DNA from: Arthrobacter sp. CJ23 | GTDB lineage: Bacteria > Actinomycetota > Actinomycetes > Actinomycetales > Micrococcaceae | Direction: 5' to 3' | Assembly: GCF_024741795.1 (NCBI RefSeq) | Contig: NZ_CP102950.1 | Location: forward strand, 1,178,001 to 1,242,000 | Length of the DNA: 64,000 nt | Shown here: one piece after another, positions 8,688-16,554 of the stretch | Layout of the letters: the number at the start of each line of letters is the position of its first letter | Position numbering within the stretch: the stretch's first letter is position 1 | The notes under the pieces: generated by a model | Told to the model about the DNA's origin: nothing | Database searches by the model: none | Seen by the model: only the letters and a program-made list of their open reading frames with translations | Position numbers and translations under genes: made by a program

Positions 8688-8868
8688 AGCCGGCCACCCG
8701 CCGTCGGGCACTCAGCCAAAAGCAAGCCGCCGGACACAAAGAAGGCTGGCGCAGCCCCCTGCGAATCTGTCAGCAGGACTGCACCAGCTACTAGTTACGA
8801 CTATTCCGAATTGATGGTGAATCTATCCATTGGCCGCTCCTGGAATCCCGGTCTGCCTTGATCCGGGC

Positions 8869-9330
8869 CTATTTTTTCTCGTCAGCCAGATGCCGTGAGA
8901 ACATCCAGCCGGCGGCGATCATGAGAACGCCCAGTACCATGTGCGTCCAGTTGTCAGCGGTGTTCAGCGACAGGAAGTTGGCCGCCGAATCCACTCCGAC
9001 ACTGAGTCCATACACGCTGAGCACGATGTACAGGGCCCCGAAGGCCATCAGGAAATTCCGCGCGCCCATCCCGGTACGGGACATGGCCCAGCCTGTTGCG
9101 CCGATGGCCAGCTGCACAATATTGAGCAGCATGGACACCTGGAACAGACCCAGGAACATTGCGTGCGAATTAGGCCCGAGGAACTGCAAATCCCCGTACT
9201 GCATGGTGATGCCCGGAATGAATCCGAGAATACCCACCACGATCATCAGAATACCAACGCCCATGCCGACGTTCTGGATGTCGAGACGTCCGAAGTGAAC
9301 GCCGTGTGCATGTGGAGCTGCGGTAGACAT
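8869..9330 (-). CDS. DUF4383 membrane protein
   Basis: A 153-residue integral membrane protein with four hydrophobic segments. The family pattern is visible: an N-terminal GILGFIPGIT, a central MFLGLFQVSMLLNIVQLAIG, and a C-terminal NTADNWTHMVLGVLMIAAGW. DUF4383 has no assigned function. I chose the ATG at 9330 because GGAGGG lies about 7 bases upstream; a longer start at 9348 is less likely. It is monocistronic. The 180 bases between it and the VOC gene contain nothing I can identify. Confidence 0.85.
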   Translation of the reverse strand: MSTAAPHAHGVHFGRLDIQNVGMGVGILMIVVGILGFIPGITMQYGDLQFLGPNSHAMFLGLFQVSMLLNIVQLAIGATGWAMSRTGMGARNFLMAFGALYIVLSVYGLSVGVDSAANFLSLNTADNWTHMVLGVLMIAAGWMFSRHLADEKK

Positions 9331-9530
9331 TATGTGCCCTCCATCCACCTATTGCGAACACTCCAATTTTACGTCTGCTTTATCGAAAAAGCGCTGGGCG
9401 GGTGGTCGGGGGCGTTGCCTCCGGGCCGCCGGCCGGGGGCCTGGCCGCCGTCCACGGTCGGTGGCCGGGGACCGCACGGGGGAGCGCGGCACACCGTGAC
9501 GGCGCGGAATGCGTGGCACGATAGGACACG

Positions 9531-10868
9531 ATGAAACTGCGCGCTGATCAGACCGGAAACCGTGGAATCCCGATGCCCTTGTGGCTCCAAGGGGCCTTCG
9601 AATCCGCACAGGCAGCCATCATCTCCGCCCTGGTTGTGGTCCTGCCCCTGGTGGGGGTCTGGGCGACCGACGGCTTCCAGAACCGCAACGTCGATTCCCT
9701 GGCCCGGCTGGCCGGTCAGGCTTGGCTGCTCATCCACGGCGTCCCCCTGCACCTGGCCTCGGTGAACGTGGGCCTCGGCACGGCCGGACAGCCCGGCACC
9801 GGACTGCTGTCCCTCATGCCGCTGGGCCTCACGCTCATCCCGTTCCTGCTGGCCTGGCGGGCCGGCCGCCGCCTGGCACGGGCCTCCTACACGGACCAGC
9901 TCTGGCAGGCCTTCCTGGGCGCCTGGCTGGTGTACTCGGCCTTCGGCGCCGCCACCGCTTTCATCTGCCGCACCGCCGACGTCTCCATCAACCTCCTGTA
10001 CGCCATGAGCCTGCCGCTGATCTCCTTCGGGCTGGGCATGGTGATCGGTGCCCGCCGCGAGGCCGGTTCCTGGAGCCGGCTGATCGGCGTCGACGCCGTG
10101 GCGTGGCTGGCGCGCACCAGCCAGCATTCGCGCTGGGCGGGCTCGTACCTGGGCTCGGCCGCGATGGCAGGCTCCGTGGCCCTGATGGCCGCACTCTCGC
10201 TCTCGGCGCTGCTCCTCGCCGCGGACATCGTGATCCACTGGACGGACATCATCGCCGTCTACGAGGGCCTCAAGGCCGGCGCCCTGGGCGGTGCCGTGCT
10301 GACCATCGCGCAGCTCGGCTTCCTGCCCAACCTGGTGGTTTTCACCCTGGCCTGGTCCTCCGGCGCCGGCTTTTCGCTCGGGGTCGGCTCGCACGCCGGG
10401 CCGCTGGGCACCGCCGTCGGGCCGTTGCCCGCCGTCCCGGTGTTCGGTGCGCTGCCGGCCGGGCAGCTCGATCTCGGCGGCATGGCCCTGGCGCTGCCGG
10501 TGGTGGCCGGCATCCTGGCCGGCTGGTGGTTCCTGCGCGCAGGCGAGAACCACTTCGACGAATGGCTCTCCATCAAGGTCAAGGCCCGCTGGTTCACCGC
10601 CGCGGTGTCCACCCTCGTCCTCGGCGCCCTCATCGGCACCGCCGCCGGCCTGCTCAGCGGCGCCCTGGCATGGATCGCCCGCGGCTCAGCCGGCATCGGC
10701 CGCCTTACCGAAATCGGGCCCGACCCGCTGTGGACAGCCGTCTGGGTGGCCGCCGAGGTGGGCATCGGCGTCGTGATCGGCTACGCGGCCGGACCCTGGC
10801 TCGAACACCGGCAGAAACTACGGGAAGCGGACCTGGACGCAGCAGCGTACGACGCCGACCCCGCCTGA
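9531..10868 (+). CDS. DUF6350 family polytopic membrane protein
   Basis: A 445-residue protein with about eight to ten hydrophobic segments, Gly/Ala/Leu-rich throughout, and a charged C-terminus. The pattern (LIHGVPLHLASVNVG, then GTGLLSLMPLGLTLIPFLL) is that of DUF6350, which in actinobacteria is often found just upstream of purN, as here. The family has been linked loosely to cell division (PerM-like) but has no firm function. AGGA lies 5 bases before the ATG. A GC-rich out-of-frame ORF covering the same region is a shadow. Confidence 0.8.
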   Translation: MKLRADQTGNRGIPMPLWLQGAFESAQAAIISALVVVLPLVGVWATDGFQNRNVDSLARLAGQAWLLIHGVPLHLASVNVGLGTAGQPGTGLLSLMPLGLTLIPFLLAWRAGRRLARASYTDQLWQAFLGAWLVYSAFGAATAFICRTADVSINLLYAMSLPLISFGLGMVIGARREAGSWSRLIGVDAVAWLARTSQHSRWAGSYLGSAAMAGSVALMAALSLSALLLAADIVIHWTDIIAVYEGLKAGALGGAVLTIAQLGFLPNLVVFTLAWSSGAGFSLGVGSHAGPLGTAVGPLPAVPVFGALPAGQLDLGGMALALPVVAGILAGWWFLRAGENHFDEWLSIKVKARWFTAAVSTLVLGALIGTAAGLLSGALAWIARGSAGIGRLTEIGPDPLWTAVWVAAEVGIGVVIGYAAGPWLEHRQKLREADLDAAAYDADPA

Positions 10869-10912
10869 GACGGCAGGGTCACCTTTTGCCGGGGCCGCGC
10901 TGCGTGGCGCGG

Positions 10913-10972
10913 CTCAGCGGCCGGCTCAGCGCAGCTGGCCGTCTCAGCGGCCGGTTCAGCGCAGCTGGCCGG
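10913..10972. repeat. 30-base tandem duplication across a stop codon
   Basis: Two adjacent 30-base units (10913-10942 and 10943-10972), each CTCAGCGGCCGG(C/T)TCAGC followed by GCAGCTGGCC and T or G, differ at only two positions. The right-hand copy contains the stop codon and last residues of the neighbouring minus-strand gene; the left-hand copy lies just beyond the stop. Confidence 0.9.
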
Positions 10973-11378
10973 GCAGCGACTTTTCGAGCTCGGTGGTGCA
11001 CTGGGTCTTGGCCGATTCCGTCAGGGCCGTGCGGGCGCAGTCCTGGTACGTGACCACTTGCTTATAGAAAAGGAACGTGGTCAGGACGAGCAGGGTCATC
11101 ACGGCCACCACCACCAGCCCGGAGATGGTGCCGAACAGCACCAGCCGCGGCTGCTTGAATTTCACGGTTCGGACCAGGACCACCACGCCCAGCACGCCGC
11201 CGGCCACGGTCAGGATGGCGCTCAGCCACGCGTAGCTGACGTTGAGCGAGAAAATGAAGAATGCTCCCAGCACCGTCAGCAGGAAGATCCGGAAGAGCCT
11301 CTGGGTCACGGCCAGGGTGGATTTGGCTGCTTCGCTGAGCGGGTGCTGGCTCGGCCGGGGGCCGCCGTCTGGATTCAT
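10956..11378 (-). CDS. Small membrane protein of unknown function
   Basis: A 140-residue protein with a polar N-terminus (about 1-30), three hydrophobic segments (about 32-56, 60-76 and 84-105) and a C-terminal extracytoplasmic tail with two Cys (CARTALTESAKTQC), which could form a disulfide. I do not recognise the family. The conserved-looking start is the ATG at 11378; an upstream ATG at 11405 would run into the purN promoter. It is divergent from purN. Its last codons lie inside a 30-base tandem duplication, so this end may be variable between strains. Confidence 0.65.
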   Translation of the reverse strand: MNPDGGPRPSQHPLSEAAKSTLAVTQRLFRIFLLTVLGAFFIFSLNVSYAWLSAILTVAGGVLGVVVLVRTVKFKQPRLVLFGTISGLVVVAVMTLLVLTTFLFYKQVVTYQDCARTALTESAKTQCTTELEKSLPGQLR

Positions 11379-11404
11379 GTTTTCCAGCCTACGCGAGCCG
11401 CCCA

Positions 11405-11416
11405 TAAGCTAGTGCA
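11405..11416 (+). promoter_or_regulatory. -10 box of a probable leaderless purN promoter
   Basis: TAAGCT (11405-11410) lies 6 bases before the purN ATG, and there is no Shine-Dalgarno sequence. This spacing places the transcription start at or beside the start codon. The -35 region (TTCCAG at 11382-11387) is weak. Confidence 0.55.
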
Positions 11417-11992
11417 ATGCGCATAGTTGTCCTCGTCTCCGGCACCGGTTCCAATCTTCAGTCCGTCATCGACGCCGTGAAGTCCGGTGAACTGGCGGTC
11501 GAGATCGCCGCGGTGGGCGCGGACCGTCCCGACACCTACGGCGTGGAGCGCTCGGACGAAGCCGGCATTGAGACCTTCGTGGTCAACTTCAACTCGTTCC
11601 CCACCCGCGCTGAATGGGACGCGGCGCTGAAGGACAAGGTGGCCTCGTACGCCCCGGACGTGGTGGTCTCCTCCGGCTTCATGAGGATCGTCAGCGCAGA
11701 CTTCATCGATGCCTTCAACGGCAAGTACCTCAACACGCACCCGGCCCTACTGCCGGCCTTCCCCGGCGCCCACGGCGTCCGCGATGCCATGGCCTACGGC
11801 GTGAAGGTCACCGGCTGCACCGTGCACTGGGCCGACGCCGGCGTGGACACGGGACCCATCATTGCGCAGGAAGCCGTGGTGATCGAGGACGGCGACACCG
11901 AAGAGACCCTGCACGAACGCATCAAGGTGGTGGAGCGCCGCCTCCTGGTCTCCACGCTGGCGCAGCTAGCGTCCTCCTCCTCTCCCAACTGA
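11417..11992 (+). CDS. purN: Phosphoribosylglycinamide formyltransferase
   Basis: Transfers the formyl group of 10-formyl-THF to GAR, the third step of purine synthesis. The 191-residue length is typical. It begins RIVVLVSGTGSNLQSVIDAV. The catalytic segment has Asn and His in LNTHPALLPAFPGAHG, and the downstream Asp is in HWADAGVDTGPII. purH and the folate genes purU, glyA and folD are elsewhere in this window, so purine genes are scattered. The stop codon (TGA, 11990-11992) lies inside the first arm of a palindromic repeat, which probably terminates the transcript. Confidence 0.96.
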   Translation: MRIVVLVSGTGSNLQSVIDAVKSGELAVEIAAVGADRPDTYGVERSDEAGIETFVVNFNSFPTRAEWDAALKDKVASYAPDVVVSSGFMRIVSADFIDAFNGKYLNTHPALLPAFPGAHGVRDAMAYGVKVTGCTVHWADAGVDTGPIIAQEAVVIEDGDTEETLHERIKVVERRLLVSTLAQLASSSSPN

Positions 11993-12048
11993 GGGACAGC
12001 AAACGTCGTAGTGAGCCCTCATAGGGACATGTGCTGTCCCTCAGTTTG
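11986..12048. repeat. Palindromic repeat family A, copy 1
   Basis: Perfect 15-base arms AACTGAGGGACAGCA (11987-12001) and TGCTGTCCCTCAGTT (12032-12046) around a 30-base centre containing ACGTCGTAGTGAG and GGGACATG. It overlaps the purN stop codon. Two further copies are at 13046 and 43423. Confidence 0.88.
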
Positions 12049-12112
12049 TTGACGCCCATGAACGGCTGTGGATAACTCCACGCGCTCTCGGCAGATTTGC
12101 CAGCATGGATGC

Positions 12113-13048
12113 ATGAAGATCCCGCGTTCGTTGCCTGCACACCTGAACTCCAAGCCGTTCACCAGGCAGGAAGCCCTCGACGCCGGCGTGACTGTTGGGC
12201 GGTTGCGCTACAGAGATCTGGACTCACCCAGCCGCCAGATCCTTATCCCCAGTTCGATCGACGAACCCGGTCTCGCAGATCGCGTCCGGCCTCTAACCCT
12301 CGTCACGCCGTTTTCAGCGGCATCCCACGCGACGGCCTTCCTGCTTTGGGAGTTTCCAGGGTTCCTGCCGGGAACTCATGAGCCGGGTGTGCATATTTCG
12401 CGACCGGACACCATGGGCAGGTCGAGACGAAGGGGTGTCATTGGGCATAAAGGCCAGTTCTTCGAGGACGAGATCTCCGTTCTCGATGGCATGTACATCA
12501 CGAGCAGAGCCCGGACATGGCTGGACTGCTCGCGAAAGATGAGCATTGACGAATTGACGGTGGTGGCGGACCACTTGCTGAGGATTCCCCGGCCCGAGTT
12601 TGAGGGCAGAACCGAGCCCTACTGCACTCTGGACGACCTTGAAGAAATGCTCGATCGCCACTGGGGAACACCGGGAATCCGAAAGGCCCGATTGGCTTTG
12701 GAACAGGCCTGCGTCGGTGCCGACTCGGCACCCGAGACGCGACTTCGACTGGCCCTTGAACGGGCTGGCCTGCCGAAAGCGGAAGTCAACGTGCCCACTG
12801 AGCTGAGTCCCGGCGTCGTACGTCAACCGGACCTCTCCTATCGGGAGCAGCGCGTTGCAGTGGAGTACGAAGGTGAGGGCCACTCCGAGGCTGCACAGGT
12901 CGTGCGGGACATTGCCCGCGAAGAGGATTTCACCAAGGCCGGTTGGATTCCGGTCCGCATCTCCAAGCGTCACATGACCAACGACGCCAGAGCCGCCGTG
13001 GCCAAGGTCCGGACGGCGCTCGAGGCCAGCGGGTGGCTCGCAAAATAG
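12113..13048 (+). CDS. AbiEi-like / DUF559-type protein with PD-(D/E)XK-like C-terminus
   Basis: A 311-residue protein. The N-terminal part resembles the AbiEi-type antitoxin/winged-helix family common in actinobacteria (FTRQEALDAGVTVGRLRYRDL, then TARTWLDCSR-like TSRARTWLDCSRKM). The C-terminal part (about 215-300) resembles DUF559/Vsr-like nucleases: QPDLSY, then VAVEYEGEGH with an ExE-like pair, which fits a PD-(D/E)XK site. Whether it is an active nuclease is unknown. No partner toxin gene is adjacent. Two 60-base lines I counted are 57% and 60% GC against 67% for one in purN, hinting at foreign origin. The gene is bracketed by two copies of palindrome family A, and its stop codon lies in the second. 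I chose the ATG at 12113; an upstream start at 12068 is less likely. Confidence 0.7.
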   Translation: MKIPRSLPAHLNSKPFTRQEALDAGVTVGRLRYRDLDSPSRQILIPSSIDEPGLADRVRPLTLVTPFSAASHATAFLLWEFPGFLPGTHEPGVHISRPDTMGRSRRRGVIGHKGQFFEDEISVLDGMYITSRARTWLDCSRKMSIDELTVVADHLLRIPRPEFEGRTEPYCTLDDLEEMLDRHWGTPGIRKARLALEQACVGADSAPETRLRLALERAGLPKAEVNVPTELSPGVVRQPDLSYREQRVAVEYEGEGHSEAAQVVRDIAREEDFTKAGWIPVRISKRHMTNDARAAVAKVRTALEASGWLAK

Positions 13049-13103
13049 GGGACAGCACACGTCGCTATGAGGTCCCAGTGGAACATGTGCTGTCCCCCAG
13101 TTG
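13046..13103. repeat. Palindromic repeat family A, copy 2
   Basis: Arms GGGGACAGCACA (13048-13059) and TGTGCTGTCCCC (13086-13097) are perfect complements. The centre holds CGTCGCTATGAG and GGAACA. The first bases form the TAG stop of the preceding gene. It has the same orientation as copy 1. Confidence 0.88.
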
Positions 13104-13145
13104 GGAGGGGAAGGGGGAAGGGAAGGGATACGGGAAGAGCGCCGC

Positions 13146-14498
13146 TCAGCCGAGCTCGCGCTGGCGGGTCTCCGGGGAGAAGAACGCCATCCACAGCACG
13201 GCCAGCAGCACCAGTCCGCCCGCGAGGGCGAAGGACGTGGCCAGGCCCAGCTGCGGCCAGAAGTACGAGGCGAACACCAGCGGGCCCAGGCCAGCCCCGA
13301 CCCGCGAGAACGTGGACGCCCAGCCGAAGCCGGAGCCGCGCAGCTCGGTGGGGTAGAGCTCGGACACGTAGGCATATAGCACCGGGATAGCCACCTGCAC
13401 CACGAAGCCGAACACGAGCAGCCAGAACACGGCCGCTCCCGGGATGTCCACCACGAACGCCACGATCACCAGAGTGACGGCGGACAGCGGCCCGGTGATG
13501 GCCAGGATCCATTTGCGGCCCACTTGCTCTACCAGCAGCGCGGCCACCGCCACACCCAGCAGGCCCACGGCCGCCATGCCCGCCGTGGTCAGGAAGGCCT
13601 TGTACTCCTCGAAGCCGGCGCCGATCAGGATCCTCGGCATCCACGTCAGGGACAGGTAGTAGACCAAAAGGATGCTGAAGAACAGGGCCCAGGCCGCCGC
13701 AGTGATCTTCCAGTTGAACTGCCACACGCGGCGCAACTGGCCCCAGACGCTGCCGGCGGAGAGGCGCGGCACGTCCTGGGGTTCGGGCAGGCTGTAGGCG
13801 CGGGGTTCGGCGCCGGTGGCGCGGACCAGCTGGTCTATGACATCCGCCGCTTCCTGACGGCGGCCTTTGCGGATGAGGAACAGCGGGGACTCGGGCACGC
13901 TGCGGCGCACCCAGAACACCAGCAGCGCCGGCAGCACCATGACCAGCATGGTGAGCCGCCAGTCCGCGAACGCCGCCACCAGCCCGGCCGAGACGAAACC
14001 GCACAGGGCGGCGCCCACCGGCCACCAGCCGTCCATGGCCGTGAGCACCTTGCCGCGCTGCTTGCGCGGGGTGAATTCGCCCACCAGGGCATAGTCCACG
14101 GGGATGCAGCCGCCCAGGCCGAAGCCGGCCATGAAGCGGAAGACGCAGAACCACACGATGTCCGGGGCCAGCGCGCCGAGCACCGTGAAGATGGAGAAGA
14201 TCAGGAGGGTGGCCGTGAAGGCCTTCTTGCGCCCGATGGTGTCCGCGATGGTGCCCCACGCGAAGGCGCCCAGCGCCATGCCGATCAGGTTGGCCGTGCC
14301 GATCCAGGCGGCGTCGGCGGGCTGCAGCGACCAGTGCTTGGACAACAGGGGGATCAGGATCCCGTTGAGCGTCACGTCCCAGGCATCGAACATGAAGCCC
14401 AGGCCGCCGATCAGGAAGATCCTGCCCTGGACCTTCCACCGCCACGGCAGTTCCTGCACCACATGTTCGCCGCTGGGCACGGTTGTGTACGTATTCAT
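13146..14498 (-). CDS. MFS transporter, sugar/organic-acid symporter type
   Basis: A 450-residue, 12-segment major facilitator. The loop between segments 2 and 3 carries GTIADTIGRKKAF (the G-x3-D-x2-GRR/K signature). The segment GGCIPVDYALVGEFTPRKQRG is typical of the sugar-porter/SV2/NiaP-like group. The substrate is not shown by the sequence. It lies 35 bases downstream of murQ on the same strand, after a BadF-type sugar kinase, so the likely cargo is MurNAc, its anhydro form, or a related amino sugar. That is inferred from context only. Confidence 0.85.
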   Translation of the reverse strand: MNTYTTVPSGEHVVQELPWRWKVQGRIFLIGGLGFMFDAWDVTLNGILIPLLSKHWSLQPADAAWIGTANLIGMALGAFAWGTIADTIGRKKAFTATLLIFSIFTVLGALAPDIVWFCVFRFMAGFGLGGCIPVDYALVGEFTPRKQRGKVLTAMDGWWPVGAALCGFVSAGLVAAFADWRLTMLVMVLPALLVFWVRRSVPESPLFLIRKGRRQEAADVIDQLVRATGAEPRAYSLPEPQDVPRLSAGSVWGQLRRVWQFNWKITAAAWALFFSILLVYYLSLTWMPRILIGAGFEEYKAFLTTAGMAAVGLLGVAVAALLVEQVGRKWILAITGPLSAVTLVIVAFVVDIPGAAVFWLLVFGFVVQVAIPVLYAYVSELYPTELRGSGFGWASTFSRVGAGLGPLVFASYFWPQLGLATSFALAGGLVLLAVLWMAFFSPETRQRELG

Positions 14499-14533
14499 TT
14501 CTCCTCCTGCTTAAACCTTAGGCGCAGGGTGTG

Positions 14534-15514
14534 TCAGCGATGGCTTTCTATCGCTTTCCGCAGGAAGCCGCCGGCCTCCTCCAGCGCGCCCTTGGCCTGC
14601 CCGGGCTCGATCCCCGTGAGGAGCACCAGGATGGCGGCTTTGACCGAACCACCCACGGCGTCGAGCGCCCTGCTGGCCTCGTGCGCGTCCACTCCAGTGG
14701 CGTGCTGCACCGTCCGCTGGGACCGCGCGAGCAGCTTGTCGTTGGTGGCGCGCAGGTCCACCATGAGGTTTCCGTACGTCTTGCCGAGCTTGACCATCAC
14801 CAGGGTGCTGATCATGTTGAGCACCAGCTTCTGCGCCGTGCCGGCGTTGAGCCGCGTGGAACCGGCCACGAACTCGGGACCCACCACCACCTCGATGGCC
14901 ACCTCGGCCAGGTGGCTGATGGCCGAGCCCGGATTGCAGGCCAGCGACGCCGTGAACGCCCCCTTGCTCCGGGCCTCCTCGAGCGCGCCGATCACGTACG
15001 GTGTACGGCCCGACGCCGAAATCCCGACGACGGCGTCCGCCTCGCCGATCCCGGCATCGTGCAGGTCACGGGCACCGGCCGTGGCGTTGTCCTCGGCGTA
15101 CTCCACGGGTTTCTGGATGGCCTGCGGGCCGCCGGCGATGAGCCCGACGACGAGCCCCGGGGGAGTGCCGAAGGTGGGCGGGCATTCGCTCGCGTCCAGC
15201 ACACCGAGCCGCCCGGCCGTGCCGGCCCCCACGTAGAACAGCCGGCCACCGCGCGCGAGCCGCTCCGCCACGGCGTCCACCGTCGCCGCGATCGAGGCGC
15301 TGGCCAGTTCGACGGCGCCGGGCACGCCGCTGTTGTGCGCGTTCATGGCAGCCACGAGTTCCGCCGTGCCCATGGTGTCCAGCTCGCCCAGCCCGGGCGC
15401 CTGGGCCTCGGTCTGCAGCCCCGCGAGCACGGTGCGCAGCCCTTCGAGCCGGTCGCCGGCCGCTTCGGCTGCTTCGCCGCTGGGATCGCTAGTCGGGCCA
15501 GTTTGTTCCGTCAC
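14534..15514 (-). CDS. murQ: N-acetylmuramic acid 6-phosphate etherase
   Basis: Cleaves the lactyl ether of MurNAc 6-phosphate to give GlcNAc 6-phosphate and D-lactate in peptidoglycan recycling. The 326-residue protein has the SIS-domain signature [20 protein letters not shown], followed by [18 protein letters not shown], and the second conserved block [13 protein letters not shown]. The start is GTG at 15514, with AGGAAAGG upstream; the longer open frame is not supported. It overlaps the upstream kinase gene by 26 bases and is followed closely by an MFS gene, so the three form an operon. Confidence 0.93.
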   Translation of the reverse strand: MTEQTGPTSDPSGEAAEAAGDRLEGLRTVLAGLQTEAQAPGLGELDTMGTAELVAAMNAHNSGVPGAVELASASIAATVDAVAERLARGGRLFYVGAGTAGRLGVLDASECPPTFGTPPGLVVGLIAGGPQAIQKPVEYAEDNATAGARDLHDAGIGEADAVVGISASGRTPYVIGALEEARSKGAFTASLACNPGSAISHLAEVAIEVVVGPEFVAGSTRLNAGTAQKLVLNMISTLVMVKLGKTYGNLMVDLRATNDKLLARSQRTVQHATGVDAHEASRALDAVGGSVKAAILVLLTGIEPGQAKGALEEAGGFLRKAIESHR

Positions 15515-16436
15515 GGTGGATGTACCTTTCCTGCAGGAGCCCGCGGCGCGTCGCAGCGAGGGCGGCGCCGTCCAGGCCATCGCCCAGGGGCGCCACCACC
15601 TCAATCCCAGCCGAAGCGAGGGAGTTCCGCAAGAGCCCGGCGAAGAACGCGGAGCCCACCACGCCGCCGAGCAACGCCACGCGCCGTTCGGCGGCGGATG
15701 CCTCCCCGGCGGCCTGCACCACGGTCCGGGTCAGGATGCCGCAGGCCTCGTCCACGATCCCGCGCGCGACGGCGTCGCCCGCCTCTGCGGCGTGCAGCAC
15801 CAGGGGCGCGAAACGGGCCATGGTCCGGGCCTGGTTGTCGGAGCCGGCCAGCCAGGCGGGCAGCATCTCGGGGGACTCGACCAGAGCGCCGGCCGCGGCC
15901 AGCAGCGAGGTGGCCGGGCCGCCGTCGTGGGCTTGCAGGACTGCCTGCAGGCCCCGCTGGCCGATCCAGCGGCCGCTGCCGCGGTCGCCCAGCAGCGGCC
16001 CCCAGCCGTCGGCGCGGTGGAGAGTGCCGGCGTCGTCGAAGCGGAAGGCCACGGCGCCGGTCCCCACAATCAGGATGGTGCCCGAGGCGCCCTGCAAGGC
16101 GCCGAGCTGCGCGGCGGTGGCATCGGAGAGGACCGCGGCGGGGACACTGAAGCTTTTGGAGAGCAGCCGGGCGAGCTCGCGGGAGTTCTCCACGGACGCC
16201 TCCACCCCGGCGACGGCGGCGCCGATCCCCGTGAGCGTGCTGATGGGTAGCCCGGGCGGCAGCATGGAAACGGTGTCCAGCAGGAGGTCAAAGGCGGTGC
16301 GCGCGCCGTCGTCCAAGTGCACGCCGGGGAAACCGTGCTGGTCCGCAGTTCCGATGATTTCGCCCCCGCTGCGCAGCTCGACGCGGCAACGGCTCTTGCC
16401 GACGTCGGCAACCAGGACGACTGCTGTGGCTTCCAT
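15489..16436 (-). CDS. BadF/BadG-type amino-sugar kinase (GlcNAc/MurNAc kinase-like)
   Basis: A 315-residue actin-like ATPase-fold sugar kinase. The phosphate-1 loop is near the start ([16 protein letters not shown]). The phosphate-2 region is [13 protein letters not shown], followed by [16 protein letters not shown], the pattern of the GlcNAc kinase/BadF-BadG-BcrA family. A characterised member, Clostridium MurK, phosphorylates both MurNAc and GlcNAc. Its overlap with murQ makes phosphorylation of MurNAc at O6 the likely job, which would supply MurQ's substrate without a PTS transporter. It is first in the operon, divergent from purH. Confidence 0.82.
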   Translation of the reverse strand: MEATAVVLVADVGKSRCRVELRSGGEIIGTADQHGFPGVHLDDGARTAFDLLLDTVSMLPPGLPISTLTGIGAAVAGVEASVENSRELARLLSKSFSVPAAVLSDATAAQLGALQGASGTILIVGTGAVAFRFDDAGTLHRADGWGPLLGDRGSGRWIGQRGLQAVLQAHDGGPATSLLAAAGALVESPEMLPAWLAGSDNQARTMARFAPLVLHAAEAGDAVARGIVDEACGILTRTVVQAAGEASAAERRVALLGGVVGSAFFAGLLRNSLASAGIEVVAPLGDGLDGAALAATRRGLLQERYIHRDGTNWPD

Positions 16437-16554
16437 GGCACAACCCTACTTCCTGCCTCACAACGCACCCCAAGCGGGGGCAGGCACGAAACACGATAAA
16501 CTTGCCCGTATCCCCACCAACCGCGGACTCCCGCGATATAAGACGGAGACTTTT

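Noticed and set aside
9581..11053. A 490-codon plus-strand ORF rich in Arg, Gly and Pro
   Set aside because: It is the out-of-frame shadow of the DUF6350 gene; the composition is that of a GC-rich alternate frame and it has no recognisable domain.
14531..16150. A 539-codon plus-strand ORF opposite murQ and the kinase
   Set aside because: Antisense shadow of two well-supported genes; its Arg-rich tail is typical of GC-rich opposite frames.
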